This document shows positions 43,401 to 52,400 of a stretch of DNA of 64,000 nucleotides, piece after piece; positions within the stretch are counted from its first letter, which is position 1; each line of letters opens with the position of its first letter. Both the position numbers and the translations under genes were made by a program. Source of the DNA: Colias croceus (taxonomy: Eukaryota > Arthropoda > Insecta > Lepidoptera > Pieridae); assembly GCF_905220415.1 (NCBI RefSeq), contig NC_059563.1, positions 754,001 through 818,000 of the forward strand, given 5' to 3'. The notes beneath the pieces were generated by a model that worked only from the letters and a program-made list of their open reading frames with translations, made no database searches and was not told the origin of the DNA.

Positions 43401-46378
43401 TATGTACATATTACTTATCCATACTAATATTATAAATGTGAAAGTAACTCTGTCTGTCTGTCTGTTACTTAATCACGCCTATTCTACTGAACCAATTTGC
43501 ATGAAATTTGGTATGGAGATATTTTGATACCCGAGAAAGGACATAGGCTACCTTTTATTGCGAAAAATGTACCACGGGCGAAGCCGGGGCGGACGACTAG
43601 TATTAAATAAATATTATAATAGTTTACTGCTGTCTGCATTTATTCAGCCTAAAAATTGGATAAATTTCTTTCTGAACTTCTAAGATAATAAAATTATACA
43701 GATGAATACAAATAAAAAAAAACGATCCAATTACGAAAAAAAATTTATTAGAAGAATTTAATTTAACAGTTTATAATAGCGTAGTTGAAAATTTGGCTCA
43801 AAACCGTCATCTCTCACCAACATAATTATTCTAGTAACTTGTACATCTGTAAAATATAAAATTTATAGATTAGGTAATATTTATATTTAATAAAAATAAA
43901 TATTTATATTTAACTAAATCAATTGCGTATATTCATCCTTTGCTTATTAAATGTAATAAAATATACCTACAATGATGCACATAATATTATTGTATAATTA
44001 TAAGACAAGCTAAAAATACAAGTGAAACAAATTATCCGTTCCGTCCTTAGTTTTAGTTCCGTCCGTTTCTATGATGTCTTAAAGATTTTTCGAAAGGCTT
44101 CGAATTGAGAAAAATTATCTTGTAGAGCTTTACTTAGAGTCTTTTGATTAGAATGTTATTGCACTTCACAAATAACGAAATATTACTAAACTAAAACTAA
44201 TAGCTTTTACTATATAAAAACATAACGCAGATTGATATTTTCTTAGGATATTTATTATCCAATAGATTTATAGGATTTTTAAGAATATAATTAAAAATTA
44301 TCCTCTTGAAAATACAAAATTTATATTTATTTTGATTGATTGATGTCAAATGTCAAAAAAGTAAATAAAGAGATTGCCATACATGGAATTTTGGATTCCA
44401 TGAATATGTTATAAATAGAACATTAATTAAACGATTGATATAAAAATATCGAATTTGTTTTTTTGTGCATAACATGTGATTTTTTCATATGCAATTGTAT
44501 TTGTAATAATGCAAAAAATTTATGTAACTAATTTTAATTTACTATATATTCCATAATATCAAGGTAAATTTCTTGGAAAAACAACACTAAATTTTTTAGG
44601 TCCATACTATAGATACTGAAAATCGTTAGTTACCGATCGATTTCGGTCGACATCGATGTCGATTAATGTGTCGAGACTACAACTACTGATCGAAAAAGCG
44701 TAAGACGGATGTTTGTTTTTTTTTTTAGCCCTTATATTCCATGCGTAAGACGGATACCATTCCAAAATATCCAACATGCTGAACGTTAATAATCAAGTTT
44801 TCACTTCTGCCGGCACTCCCGGAGTGCAACCCGTCTTTTTTTTTACTTATTACGGCATGTTATATTTGTTATTGAATAACTGTGACTGAGTAAACAAATT
44901 ATTTAAATTGTTGTGTTCAGTCAGTTAGCAGGTGTATAAATAACAATTTTATTGAATTCTTATGACGGTAGCTAAAGGAAAATAATCTACGAAACGGCTG
45001 GACCTATTCTGAACAAACTTTCACTCGCAGGCAAGTGTCTTACGAGAAAGATAGTTCACTCAAAAAAATTATTAGGTCAATACGAAAATATTTCATGACA
45101 AGTAATTTTTCATCAAAATATTTTATCGTATTAAAGTTTTATCAAACGCAATACTAAGAAATAAAGATATTACAACTAAGTGCTGATTTACACAGGGTCA
45201 GTAACTGACTACAAATTCGAGACAAATCAGTGCTGACCCGAAAAAAAAACCCTGTGTAAACAGATTTGAAGTCAATACAGAGGCTTGAAGTCTATGTAAA
45301 CAGTTAAAGTCAGTCGCGGCGCCAAATTTCGGCGCCGCGACTGACTTGTCTACCGACCCTGTGTAAATCAGCACTTATAGTTGTCTATATATAGATATAA
45401 TAATTATCTATAGATAATAATAAAAATTCATTAAGTAAAAACACATGCCATGTGCTATCATATCACCAAGTGTTAAACATAAAACATACATACATACATT
45501 ATCTGACATATTTCAACGATTGACAGTTAATAATAAAAGATAAATCACTCTCTAAATTAATAAAAGATAAACTTATAAGCCAACGCAATCAAAATATATA
45601 CAGCCGTTTATGCTGCAATTTTTTGCAAATTTCGACATTTGCAAGGGAATCAAAACCTACAGGGTACTTCCCGTGATTACCAAGTTTTGAAATTTGGTAA
45701 AAAGCAATGTTTTTTTGTAAAGGAATAATAATTGGTAAAAGCATAAATTTAAATGAACACGATGCTATAATATAAAATAGGTTTGTTTGGAGCCCTCGGT
45801 ATGCGAGTCTAACTTGCACTTGGCCGGTCTTTTTCCAAATCATCAAATCTAACGACATAAATAATAAATATAAAATCAATCAAACCATTTTCTATAATAT
45901 AAAAATTAATCGCAAAATGTTTTGGTAAGCGCGAGAACGGCTAAACCTAAGGCTAAACCGATTTCGTTAATTATTTTTTTTATAATATAAATCTGCACCA
46001 AATCACTGAGATTTGACTTCTAATTAGCGAATTATTTACCGCGCGGATTTTATTCCGCCAGTGCAGATACTCTCATTGTATTCAATGTGAATTGCGGATA
46101 AAAATACGCGCGGAAAATATCCGCAGTGCGGACACTGCCGACGACGACGACGACGAATAAGTGTGAAATGTATGACAATGAATGATAGTGTTTCTAGCAT
46201 GCTTGTTATATTAGTGTTAAAATTAATCACCACAAATAGGCACTTACCTTCTTGTTATATCCAAGTTTGGTTCTCGATGTAAGTTATTACTTAAAGATAT
46301 ATAATAAAATAATGAAAATATAAGTAATATTATTATAACAAGTTGGTTTTTCCTCGATCTGTACCACATTTTTTTCAT
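25475..46378 (-). CDS. DUF229-family (alkaline-phosphatase-fold) type II membrane protein
   Basis: Complete 13-coding-exon gene, 682 aa. Exons in order: 46248-46378 (ATG 46376-46378; acceptor at 46387 implies a 5' UTR exon further out), 39256-39339, 36955-37108, 35902-36095, 35233-35430, 34027-34179, 32947-33157, 32133-32308, 31193-31445, 30868-31019, 29825-29984, 28500-28603 and 25475-25553 (TAG). All junctions are GT-AG and in phase. Residues 1-12 are basic and 13-29 form a membrane anchor (LVIIILLIFSLFYYISL), so the catalytic part should be lumenal or extracellular. Family and fold motifs: LGFDSTSKNGFIRRMPKS (Asp225, Ser226/Thr227), ADITHDD (Asp391, His394), GDHGPR (Asp430, His431), TTPHDIHATILD (His486). 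These match the metal and nucleophile layout of the alkaline phosphatase/sulfatase superfamily. The last four exons encode a Cys-rich C-terminal domain (HWCSCLSWE, MYCYCRDYS). Substrate unknown. Introns hold many Helitrons, MITEs and three copies of one TIR repeat. Confidence 0.9.
25600..27390. other. Last intron of the minus-strand DUF229 gene, unresolved repeat mosaic
   Basis: GC-richer islands (25990-26060, 27180-27290) and a segment AGATATCAGAGTATAAAGAA..GCGCGAAAAACATAACCC that I recall as a common lepidopteran repeat. No exon or clean termini found. Confidence 0.35.
27394..27612 (-). mobile_element. Non-autonomous Helitron H1
   Basis: CTAG at 27394-27397, CCGCGGCTTCGCCCGCG, 5' end ATATTAGTACCTATGGA. 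Confidence 0.87.
27675..27922 (+). repeat. TIR repeat R2 (AACCGACTTCAAA), first of three copies
   Basis: Body ATTCGGCCGGTATG, ACACCGATTACTCCGAGG, TTGGTCCCATAAAAATTTTA; right end TTTGAAGTCGGTT. The left end is eroded. Confidence 0.65.
28254..28470 (+). mobile_element. Helitron H1 next to exon 12 of the DUF229 gene
   Basis: TCCTACTAATATTATAAATG to GGGCGAAGCCGCGGGC..CTAG. Its end is 29 bases from the exon's 5' splice site (exon 28500-28603). Confidence 0.87.
28667..29029 (+). mobile_element. Helitron H2 with its 5' end in three tandem 102-bp copies
   Basis: ATTATAAAGCTGAAGAG starts at 28678, 28780 and 28882, each followed by GAACGCGCTAATCTC and AAATTCTTTCGGTGTTAGAT. Only the third continues into the element body; the 3' hairpin is cut off after GAGCGGAGCG. 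Confidence 0.85.
29092..29323 (+). repeat. TIR repeat R2, second copy
   Basis: From AACGACTTCAAAAAAAGGAG to TTTGAAGTCGGTT, same body as the copy at 27675. Confidence 0.7.
29380..29500 (-). repeat. Retroelement 3' UTR fragment
   Basis: On the minus strand, GGTTGTCTGGAAGAAATC then GCGATAAGACCGCCATTTG, a motif that I recognise from lepidopteran LINE 3' ends. A diverged relative is at about 17280-17320 (+). Confidence 0.45.
29535..29704 (+). mobile_element. Helitron H4 with mutated terminus
   Basis: TCTTATATATAAAAATGAAT to GGGCGGACCG, ending CTAT instead of CTAG. Confidence 0.8.
30049..30243 (+). mobile_element. Non-autonomous Helitron H7
   Basis: TCTACACTAATATTATAAAG to GCGGGTGAAACCGCGCGGC..CTAG. 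Inside a DUF229 intron. Confidence 0.87.
30381..30579 (-). mobile_element. Non-autonomous Helitron H3
   Basis: CTAGCTTACCGCCCGCGGCT at the 3' end; 5' end ACTATGTAGTGA at 30579. Confidence 0.87.
30612..30710 (-). repeat. tRNA-derived SINE
   Basis: On the minus strand: an A-box-like TGGCTTAATTGG, a B-box GGTTCGAATCC, then GATCGAAATTTTTTCTAT and TTAAAAATG. The cloverleaf is incomplete, so this is a SINE rather than a tRNA gene. Confidence 0.6.
31035..31179. mobile_element. Two Helitron 5' ends fused head-to-head
   Basis: An H1 5' fragment (AATATTATAAATGCGAAAGT, plus strand) joins directly to a reversed H2 body ending AGTATAGA. No CTAG terminus is present. Confidence 0.7.
31499..31692 (-). mobile_element. 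Helitron H1, 5' end lost
   Basis: CTAG at 31499-31502, CCGCGGCTTCGCCCGCG; fades after GAGTAACAAACATACACA. Confidence 0.75.
31741..31962 (+). repeat. TIR repeat R2, third copy
   Basis: AACCGACTTCAAAAAAAAAG to TTTGAAGTCGGTT; 13-bp perfect inverted ends. Shorter before the right end than the other copies. Confidence 0.75.
33199..33364 (-). mobile_element. Non-autonomous Helitron H4
   Basis: CTAGCGGTCCGCCCCAGCTT; 5' end ATTTTTATATTATAGA. Confidence 0.86.
33410..33600 (-). mobile_element. Non-autonomous Helitron H2
   Basis: CTAG at 33410-33413, CTCCGCGGATTCACCCGCG; 5' end AGTATAAA, with a change from AGTATAGA. A stray H2 5' piece precedes it. Confidence 0.83.
33741..33993. mobile_element. MITE with about 40-bp TIRs (TGTACTAGTG type)
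   Basis: Left AAAAAATGTGTGCTTGTACT..CACACGTAAGAAGTGAAA and right TTTCACTTCTTACGTTTGTA..GTACATGCACACTTTTTT pair over about 50 bases. The AAGAAGTGAAA segment also occurs in R1, so the families may be related. Confidence 0.7.
34549..34880. mobile_element. Possible decayed TIR element
   Basis: TATTGTCCACG..TCAATTCACT on the left and GAGTGAACTCGGACAATGG on the right pair loosely; inside, GTTGCCGCACCGCA pairs with TGCGGTGCGGCAAC. No open transposase. Confidence 0.35.
35034..35205 (+). mobile_element. Helitron H3 next to exon 5 of the DUF229 gene
   Basis: TCACTATATAGTATAAAAC to the CTAG at 35202-35205, 27 bases from the 5' splice site of exon 35233-35430. Confidence 0.83.
36304..36485 (-). mobile_element. 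Helitron H2
   Basis: CTAG at 36304-36307 and GCGGTTTCACCCGCG; the 5' end is slightly eroded (TTCAAAGTATAAATTAG). Confidence 0.78.
37330..37390 (-). repeat. tRNA-derived SINE remnant
   Basis: GAGGTGGGATTCGAACCTGC, the inverted B-box region, with the same ATTTCGACCATGAGG lead as the copy at 30.64 kb. Confidence 0.45.
37391..37999. other. DUF229 intron sequence, nothing recognised
   Basis: AT-rich; no exon homologous to the paralogue and no repeat that I can name. Confidence 0.45.
38000..38533. repeat. TIR-type repeat R1 interrupted by a Tc1-type MITE
   Basis: AACGAGTGTCGAGCACACGT..CTCAACGCGCC at one side and AAGTTTCACTTC at the other are the two parts of one R1 copy, separated by the 38120-38520 element. 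Confidence 0.7.
38120..38520. mobile_element. MITE with about 86-bp TIRs and TA duplication
   Basis: TACAGGGTTATTTGTAAAAC..ACTTTTG pairs with CAAAAGT..GTTTTACAAGTAACCCTGTA across the whole arm. TA on both sides (38118-38119, 38521-38522) fits the Tc1/mariner pattern. 401 bp, no transposase. Confidence 0.82.
39697..39929 (+). mobile_element. Non-autonomous Helitron H1
   Basis: TCCATACTAATATTATAAAT to GCGGGCGAAGCCGCGGGCGG..CTAG. Close to consensus, so probably recent. Confidence 0.9.
40303..40476. mobile_element. Decayed copy of the 21.38-kb foldback element
   Basis: GAGTTGATGGGAGAGAC, AGTTGCGTCGCTACGTGCGC and TTGCGGAGACAAAAGTTGC are shared; the left arm has insertions (ATTACATAATATTTTGTC). 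Confidence 0.75.
40548..40773 (+). mobile_element. Helitron H1
   Basis: TCCTGCTAATATTACAAATG to CGCGGGCGAATCCGCGGGC..CTAG. Confidence 0.83.
41206..41425 (+). mobile_element. Helitron with H7 5' half and H1 3' half
   Basis: TCTACACTAATATTATAAAG then, after ATTATCCACGAGTAATATAG, it switches to GGATAGGTTTTATCCCGG and the H1 hairpin and CTAG. Confidence 0.82.
42035..42052. mobile_element. Terminal fragment of the hAT-type MITE family
   Basis: CAAGAAGCTTATATCTAA is identical to the end of the 23193 element and is cut by the Harbinger-type element that follows. Confidence 0.5.
42053..42664 (+). mobile_element. PIF/Harbinger-derived element with a remnant first exon
   Basis: Ends AGCCCTTCTCCCATTACGAT and CGTATCGTAATGGGAGAAGG are inverted repeats. 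Inside, 42166-42408 reads EDEALAVFLFYRNRRRQHKS then KKYWIHPYIE, like the N-terminal part of HARBI1-type transposases (R/K-rich, then Y/W-W-x-HP). The nuclease domain is gone. Flanks read TAA and TTA. Confidence 0.6.
42727..43061 (+). mobile_element. Non-autonomous Helitron H5
   Basis: TCTATACATATAATAAATC to GCGCGGACGGAATCGCGGGC..CTAG. Confidence 0.88.
43207..43376 (-). mobile_element. Non-autonomous Helitron H4
   Basis: CTAGCGGTCCGCCCCGGCTT; 5' end ATTTTTATATTATAAGA. Confidence 0.85.
43418..43600 (+). mobile_element. Helitron, H1/H4 hybrid
   Basis: TCCATACTAATATTATAAAT at the 5' end and ACCACGGGCGAAGCCGGGGC..CTAG at the 3' end, the same hybrid as at 18340 and 18876. Confidence 0.87.
43601..45170. 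other. First DUF229 intron, no gene seen
   Basis: AT-rich with a palindrome TCGACATCGATGTCGA at about 44649-44664. No exon or named element. Confidence 0.4.
45179..45375. mobile_element. MITE with TA duplication (AGTGCTGATTTACACAGGGT)
   Basis: TIRs AGTGCTGATTTACACAGGGT and ACCCTGTGTAAATCAGCACT, flanked by TA on both sides. An inner palindrome (GGCGCCAAATTTCGGCGCC) lies near the right end. 197 bp. Confidence 0.8.
45610..45840 (-). repeat. Diverged relative of the 5.66-kb interspersed repeat
   Basis: On the minus strand, ACCGGCCAAGTGCAAGTTAG and ACTCGCATACCGAGGGCTCC, then a different downstream part (CCTACAGGGTACTTCCCG in the plus strand). Confidence 0.45.
45894..45985 (+). mobile_element. 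Helitron H4, 5' half only
   Basis: CTATAATATAAAAATTAATC, GCAAAATGTTTTGGTAAGCG and CGATTTCGTTAATTA. No 3' end. Confidence 0.6.
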
Positions 46379-46544
46379 TGTTGACTCTGAAATACAGATA
46401 ATAAAAACTATTGTTTAATCTAGGCAACATGGTCTGTGTAAAAACTACTCAACCAACACAATTTTTTTACAGGTTTTTTTTTTCAATTGTTCTCAATTTT
46501 TACTCATGCTCTACTCCTATTGGTTGCAGCATTATTATGCTATA

Positions 46545-46736
46545 TCTATACTAATATTATAAAGCTGAAGAGTTTGTTTGTTTGTTTGAACGCGCTAATC
46601 TCTGGAACTACTGATCCGATTTGAAAAATTCTTTCAGTGTTAGATAGCCCATTTATCGAGGAAGGTAGGCTATATATCATCACGTTACGACCAACAGGAG
46701 TGGAGCCACGGGGATGAAACCGCGCGGAGCAGCTAG
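46545..46736 (+). mobile_element. Helitron H2 upstream of the minus-strand DUF229 first coding exon
   Basis: TCTATACTAATATTATAAAG to CGGGGATGAAACCGCGCGG..CTAG. 159 bases upstream of the acceptor for the ATG exon. Confidence 0.87.
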
Positions 46737-46927
46737 GAAGAAAATAAATGGTTACTATAAAGAGAAAGTTTTTGATAATCTCTATCATTGATAAATTAAG
46801 TATTGTAACCAAATCAAAAAAAAAATATTTATATATAATTAACCAGGACATATTCTGGAGAGAAGCAAATATTTGAAATAACAAATAAATAGTACATAGT
46901 AATAAGTAAAATGACTTATTTATCTTA

Positions 46928-47100
46928 GGGCCGATTTTTCAATGCTTGGATAAAACTTATCCGTCCAATAAAGTATTACACGATGATATTAAAATGTCAC
47001 ATAAACTGTCGAATACGGGCAATTATAATACGTTTTTAAAATGGTAGTTTTATACATTATTCGACGACTAAGTTTTATCCAAGCATTGAAAAATTAGCCC
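46928..47100. mobile_element. MITE, GGGCCGATTTTTCAATGCTT family
   Basis: TIRs GGGCCGATTTTTCAATGCTT and AAGCATTGAAAAATTAGCCC, plus GGATAAAACTTA pairing further in. Related to 3435-3606. Confidence 0.78.
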
Positions 47101-47389
47101 TCACTGAAAAACATTTATAATTCATGCAAATTAACATTGAAATTAAGTAATTTAAATACCTAAAGAAATAAAAGAAACAATTTTTATTGCATTTAAAACA
47201 TAATTGGATACTAAACATACTACATTAAGTTTTAATTACTTTTTTATGAATACTATTTATGACTATAGTTCTTGATAAGAAATAACACCTATTTTCAATA
47301 ATTATTTTTATGTTCTTACAAACAAGAAGCCAGACGAAAAAAAAGTTGTTCTTTTCTGTCAAAAAATAACAATTTTTTTTACCAATATA

Positions 47390-47570
47390 CTGGCTGTCCC
47401 CTGCAGTGTTCTCCATATTACTCCGCTCCTATTGGTTTTAGCGTAATGACATATAGCCTATAGCCTTCCTCGATAAATGGACTATCGAACACTGAAAAAA
47501 TTTTTCAAATTGGACCTGTGTGATACCTGGGAATAGCATGTTCAAGCAAACAAACTCTTCAGCAGTGAAC
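47390..47570 (-). mobile_element. Decayed Helitron H2
   Basis: TCCGCTCCTATTGGTTTTAG, CTTCCTCGATAAATGGAC and AAACAAACTCTTCAGC; termini lost. Confidence 0.65.
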
Positions 47571-47585
47571 ATGCGAAAGTGTGTA

Positions 47586-47757
47586 TCACTACATGGTATA
47601 AAACAAAGTCGCTTTCTCTGTCCCTATGTATCTTTCAAACTACGCAACGGATTTTGATGCGGTTTTTTTTTAATAGAAAGTGATTCAAGAGAAAGGTTTT
47701 AGTATATAATTTATTAGGTTTTAGAAAAAGCCGGCGAAGCCGCGGGCGGTAAGCTAG
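47586..47757 (+). mobile_element. Non-autonomous Helitron H3
   Basis: TCACTACATGGTATAAAAC to GCCGGCGAAGCCGCGGGCGG..CTAG. Confidence 0.86.
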
Positions 47758-47828
47758 TAGATTATATTTGTATGTCTTTTATATGGAAAATGTACACAAT
47801 AGTTACCTATTATTTGGAAAAACAAACA

Positions 47829-47973
47829 TCCATACTAATATTATAAATGCGAAAGTAACTCTGTCTGTCTGTCTGTCACTCAATCACGAACCTAAACTAC
47901 TGAACCAATTTGCATGAAACTTGGTATGGAGATATTTTGATACCCGAGAAAGGACATAGGCTACCTTTTATTG
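47829..47973 (+). mobile_element. Helitron H1, 3' end missing
   Basis: TCCATACTAATATTATAAAT through GGCTACCTTTTATTGCGA, then unrelated AT-rich sequence. Confidence 0.75.
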
Positions 47974-48378
47974 CGATATATAAATATTATTAACATATTA
48001 TATATAAAGATATAATATGTTAATAATAAATGCTTATCTTATATTATTGTACTTGAATGATTCATGTTATGACCTCCAATCATATTGAAAAAAATTGCAT
48101 TATAAAAAAAACTCAAAACTCAAACAATTATTTTTTTGCCTTTCTTGTTGTTGGTTGTTGTTGAATGAAAGGCAATTAAAAGAATAATATATATTTATAC
48201 TTAATATATATATGATTTTACATTGTTAATTTACTAGACGTGAGTACAGAGCTAGGTTGGATAGCGACTGGCTTGAATACAATTTGATCATTCCATATCG
48301 GTTCATATCCTAATGTGGACAGACAATTTTACAGACACCAACTAAACATAATAATGGTACGTACAATTTATTCAATTA

Positions 48379-48430
48379 GACTTCTTTTAGAAGCTGTTTC
48401 GAATCGTCATTACATATTTTTAACGTTTGC
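48379..48430 (+). repeat. Second copy of the 4.49-kb interspersed repeat
   Basis: AGACTTCTTTTAGAAGC..GTCATTACATATTTTTAAC matches the copy near 4500. Confidence 0.35.
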
Positions 48431-48678
48431 CATATTATATAAAATTAATTATCCATCACATATACAAAATTATCAATGATTATTATATCTGTATTTGAAA
48501 GCACACTTATGTCTTTTAAATCAAGATTATAAACAATGAATTGATATCATTTTTCGGTATTATTTAATCAAGACTTTCCTTGAAATTTTGAAGGAATTTC
48601 TGAACTGATAACTAAAAAATACTGTTTGTATTTAAGTTGATAAAAATTCATTAATAATATTATCAAAATTATCTATAA

Positions 48679-48882
48679 CTAGCTTCCGCCCACGACTTTG
48701 TACGTGCATCCCCATTTTTCCCGTTCCCGCAATAATTTCGGGAAATCCTTTCTTAGGGGACGCCTACGTTATGACATCTACCTGCATGCCAAATTTCAGC
48801 CCGATACGTCCAGTGGTTTGGGCTGTGCGTTGATAGATCACTATATCAGTCACCTTTGAGTTTTATATATATATATATATAT
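48679..48882 (-). mobile_element. Non-autonomous Helitron H6
   Basis: CTAGCTTCCGCCCACGACTT at the 3' end; 5' side GGTGAC-type TCACCTTTGAGTTTTATATA, running into an (AT)n microsatellite. Confidence 0.82.
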
Positions 48883-49210
48883 AATAACATGAAAATTTGT
48901 GTGGTGTTTTCTAGGAATAAGCTAATCACCGACAGCTGTAATGGTTCAAATTAAAATCCAGGTATTTAGAAGTGTTAAATGCTGTACAATATCATGCTAC
49001 GACCAATAGGATTGGAGCATTCGTAATTTTTTTTTAGGAAAGCAGATATGCTAGTGAATGAGTAATGTAAATGCCAGTGTACTGAAAATCAGTACTGCAA
49101 TATTTTACATTTCAGGTACATTCCAAGTGGTGTTCCCTTTTAATGGCACAATGCTTCACAGACTACACACTTCAATGTGTATTTACATTTTATTATATGA
49201 CTATTTGATT

Positions 49211-49392
49211 GACCCGTTGGCTTAATTGGTAGTGACCCTGCCTTCCAAGCCAGAGGTTGTGGGTTCGATTCCCGCCCGGGGCAAAAATTTGTGTGATGAA
49301 CAAAGATGTTGGCTCTGTGTCTGGGTGTTGATTTGGCCTGTTCATGTGAAGCTCTTTGCCATTAAATAAACAATTTATTTCTTTCTTTTTTT
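49211..49392 (+). repeat. tRNA-derived SINE
   Basis: 5' tRNA-like head GACCCGTTGGCTTAATTGGT with A-box and B-box (GGGTTCGATTCCCGCC), then a body TTGTGTGATGAACAAAGATG, GTCTGGGTGTTGATTTGGCC, CTCTTTGCCATTAAATAAA and a T-rich end. The acceptor stem does not pair properly. Body resembles the tRNA-head SINEs common in butterflies and moths. Confidence 0.75.
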
Positions 49393-49399
49393 ATGTATT

Positions 49400-50700
49400 A
49401 CCTATTCAAAGTTATTATAAAAATAAAGCTATAATAAATTACAATTGTTTCATGTATAGAAATGGTAATCAGCATGGTGTATTTAAATTAATTATTTAAT
49501 GAATGAATTATAGTTAATCTAATTTTTTTTTAACAATAAGTCAATATTCTATATTCTCTTCACATGAATAAAATAGCCTTGGCAGAATAAAAAAGATCTA
49601 TTTAGGAATAATAGATTAAAATTTGGCTTTTCTTGTGCTTCTTGAACGTAATTTATTATATTATTTATGAGAAAATTTTAATCGATTGTTAAATTCGAGA
49701 AAAAATTACCAATTATGAAGGATTCATATTTTTTGTATTTAAAAATAGTGAGCGATCATGCTTATATATTCGTAAATTCTTTATACAAACAAGAATATTT
49801 CCTAAGAATAAAAAAAAATATTTGAATGTACGTTTTTTATTCCCGTTGCATAAATAATAATACACGCAGTGGTTTTTATTTTATAACTTTATATCCTTTA
49901 ACAAATTAAAGACTGGGTAGTTACTAACGTCAGGAATATAGCCTGAAGGCCAATAATTACGTATTTATTTCATTTACTCACCCTATTTACCGCTACTTGA
50001 AGGGTAAACTCTCCAATAGGGAATTCCCTTAAATTTTATTAAATCGAAACACTGACACACATTTCTTGCTATTTAATAATTTGTTACACATTGGTCACAA
50101 CCATGTACAATGTAAATAAAATATTATACTGCAGCAGAATAAATTATTCAAGGAAAACCATTAAACGGTTGATTATACACTTGCAAAATGAAAACTTGGA
50201 AGTTGGAGTTTGCGAGCAGAAATTATAGACTACCTAGCACCGATGTCAAATTCGAATTGACGTTTGATTTGACAGCTGTTTGCATGGTGCAGTTGGTAGT
50301 GACCATAAACAGAAATTTCACAAAAAAAATATTCACTGTATTCTCTCATAAATTTATCATAATATTATTATCTTTTAAGTTAATCATTATTAAAGATGAA
50401 GAAAAATATAATTTAATAAGTATCAAACAATGTTAAAAATACATGCAATTTTGTAGAAATGTATCAAAACAAATCAACCAGAGCTTCCAAACATTTTTTT
50501 TTTGTTGTATGTTACAGTTAGGATAAAAGTTATTTTTTTAGGAAAACAAAAGTATTTTGATGGTTAAACGAAAAATTAATACTGAATGGCAATTACCACA
50601 CAATTAAAAAAATTTCTTAGCTAATAAGACGACATAGGAGCCAAAGTAATCATATTATGCGTATAATAAATAATAATTTATAGTTAGTATTTTTTCCTAG
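49400..50700. other. No gene seen
   Basis: AT-rich spacer before the ommochrome-binding-protein-like promoter. An 82-codon open frame at 50188-50436 has no splice context or recognisable domain. Confidence 0.45.
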
Positions 50701-50760
50701 CTATTTTGATAATCTAATCTTGCTCTTGACCGGAAGTTCAAATGTTAGGAGGTCAAGATT

Positions 50761-50891
50761 TATAAAATATAAACATTTTCTGTTTTATTTCACGTTCAAA
50801 CCTCGAGAATCGAAGTACTCCTCACTCCAGTTTAATGCTGACTACAAATTACAAATGACGTGCTTGTGATCGTTTAAGCTGTTTGTGCAAG
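50761..50891 (+). promoter_or_regulatory. TATA box and 5' UTR exon of the ommochrome-binding-protein-like gene
   Basis: TATAAAA at 50761-50767 is followed about 30 bases later by TTCACG (start near 50791). A non-coding exon ends CAAG/GTAAGA at 50891/50892. The intron to the acceptor at 51580 would be 689 bases. Predicted from signals only. Confidence 0.45.
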
Positions 50892-51587
50892 GTAAGACTT
50901 GTAGGTCAGTAATGATAATCTAATAATAATATGAAAAATGCCGCGTATACGTTATGTATTCGTTATTGTTTTTAAATAAATATAAAAAATGTACCTACAT
51001 ACATTTAATTGCTCATATAAAAAGGGCAAAATTAATAATTCATAATGAAAATAATATAGGTGTAAAATATACATTGAAAACCTAAAATTACAAAACGTTA
51101 AAAAAATTGTTATGTGTATAACATAAACCACATAACAATGGCTATAATATTAAAGTTGTTTATAATATTTATACTTTCCAATCAGACTGTTAAGTGGGAC
51201 ACACTTATGTAACATATTAGAGCAATACCTCTTTGCAATATAAGGCTGTATTAAGCATACAAAAGTTAAGCATTTTTCATCAGCTAATAGGTATTTTGTC
51301 GTAAAATTTAACAATTTTTTTTTTATCAAACTCGATTTATGTATGATCGAGGATGTGTTTATGTGCATGAATGAACAATAACATAATACACATAGAATCC
51401 AGTTCATGGTCAATTGTTCATGGAGTTTATTTGTTATTTATGCAGCGCTACAGTATACGCACAAACAATAGGTTTGTGTGTCACCTACCTAGTTAGTTAT
51501 ATTATACATATATCGTGCTACTTTTTGTATTATTTCCAATAGTTTTACGCAAAAACCTGAGTGTTTTCTTTCTTTCACAGTTCTACC

Positions 51588-52400
51588 ATGAAGCTGCTGT
51601 TTATTATATTTGCCATCATCACCTTGACTACTGGTGATAAGAGATGTCATGGTGTCTATTTCGATGATAAATACTATAACCTCTACATAATCAAGGAAGG
51701 AATTCATAACTTACATGATTTTGCCTACAACAAAAACGATAATACAATATACTTTACGTATGAAACACTTTCGGAAAAACCCTTGCTTCTTCTTGGTTAC
51801 TTTGATGTAGGCACTCGTACAGTAGGAACTATAAGTGGGATAAGAAATGCAACATCCGTAACTATTGACCAGTTTTATGGGAAAGTATACGTCGGTGGTG
51901 CCGACGGTCTCTACAAAATAAACGACCAGAAGGTTCCAGAACGACTTCCAATACAGGAGGATGTGAAAAGCGTATATTTTAGAGATGGACTGTATTTTAC
52001 AAACAGGAAACGAGAAGTGTACAAGTTTGAAGATGGCTACGCTACTTTAGTTCCAGAGATGCGAGGTGTAGAAGCTGATAAAATTGTCATAGACGATGAC
52101 AGCAACATGTTTTTCACGCAAAATAAGAAGCTTTTTAGGATCAAAATGGGCACAAGAGCTATTAATACTCATGAAATGCATACAGTTGATGCGCTAACTA
52201 CGGACATTTACCATAAGTCGTACATTTGTACTGCCAAGGGAGTGTATGTATATAATAAGTACAAATATGTATTTGACAAAGTTTCTGACATTGCAAGGCT
52301 AAAGGCTCTTGCATTTAGTAAGATGAATGAACCAATTTATGCAGTGGCTGATTTATTCGTTAGGTTAGAGTTGAGCCCTATTGGTTGTTTTGAAGATTAA
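51588..52400 (+). CDS. Ommochrome-binding-protein-like secreted protein
   Basis: Intronless coding region of 270 aa. ATG at 51588 is chosen because an acceptor (CTTTCTTTCACAG) ends at 51580, seven bases upstream, and translation from there gives a signal peptide (MKLLFIIFAIITLTTG) followed by DKRCHGVYFDD. The in-frame ATG nine codons upstream lies in the intron tract. The mature protein is a series of beta-propeller-like strands (DGLYKI, GLYFTNRKREVYKF, NMFFTQNKKLFRIKMG, GVYVYNKYKYVFD) and ends SPIGCFED. N-terminal and C-terminal Cys could pair. The overall pattern is that of insect ommochrome-binding protein, a haemolymph carrier of ommochrome pigment described in Manduca sexta; I recognise it by pattern only. 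It lies between the two divergent DUF229 genes. A 5' UTR exon at about 50791-50891 is predicted from a donor at 50892. AATAAA at 52978-52983 could serve its 3' end. Confidence 0.78.
   Translation: MKLLFIIFAIITLTTGDKRCHGVYFDDKYYNLYIIKEGIHNLHDFAYNKNDNTIYFTYETLSEKPLLLLGYFDVGTRTVGTISGIRNATSVTIDQFYGKVYVGGADGLYKINDQKVPERLPIQEDVKSVYFRDGLYFTNRKREVYKFEDGYATLVPEMRGVEADKIVIDDDSNMFFTQNKKLFRIKMGTRAINTHEMHTVDALTTDIYHKSYICTAKGVYVYNKYKYVFDKVSDIARLKALAFSKMNEPIYAVADLFVRLELSPIGCFED

Noticed and set aside
49211..49284. Possible tRNA-Gly(UCC) gene
   Set aside because: A and B boxes are present, but the acceptor stem does not pair and the sequence continues into a SINE body.
50188..50436. 82-codon open frame upstream of the ommochrome-binding-protein-like gene
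   Set aside because: No recognisable domain and typical spacer composition; the nearby promoter signals belong to the next gene.
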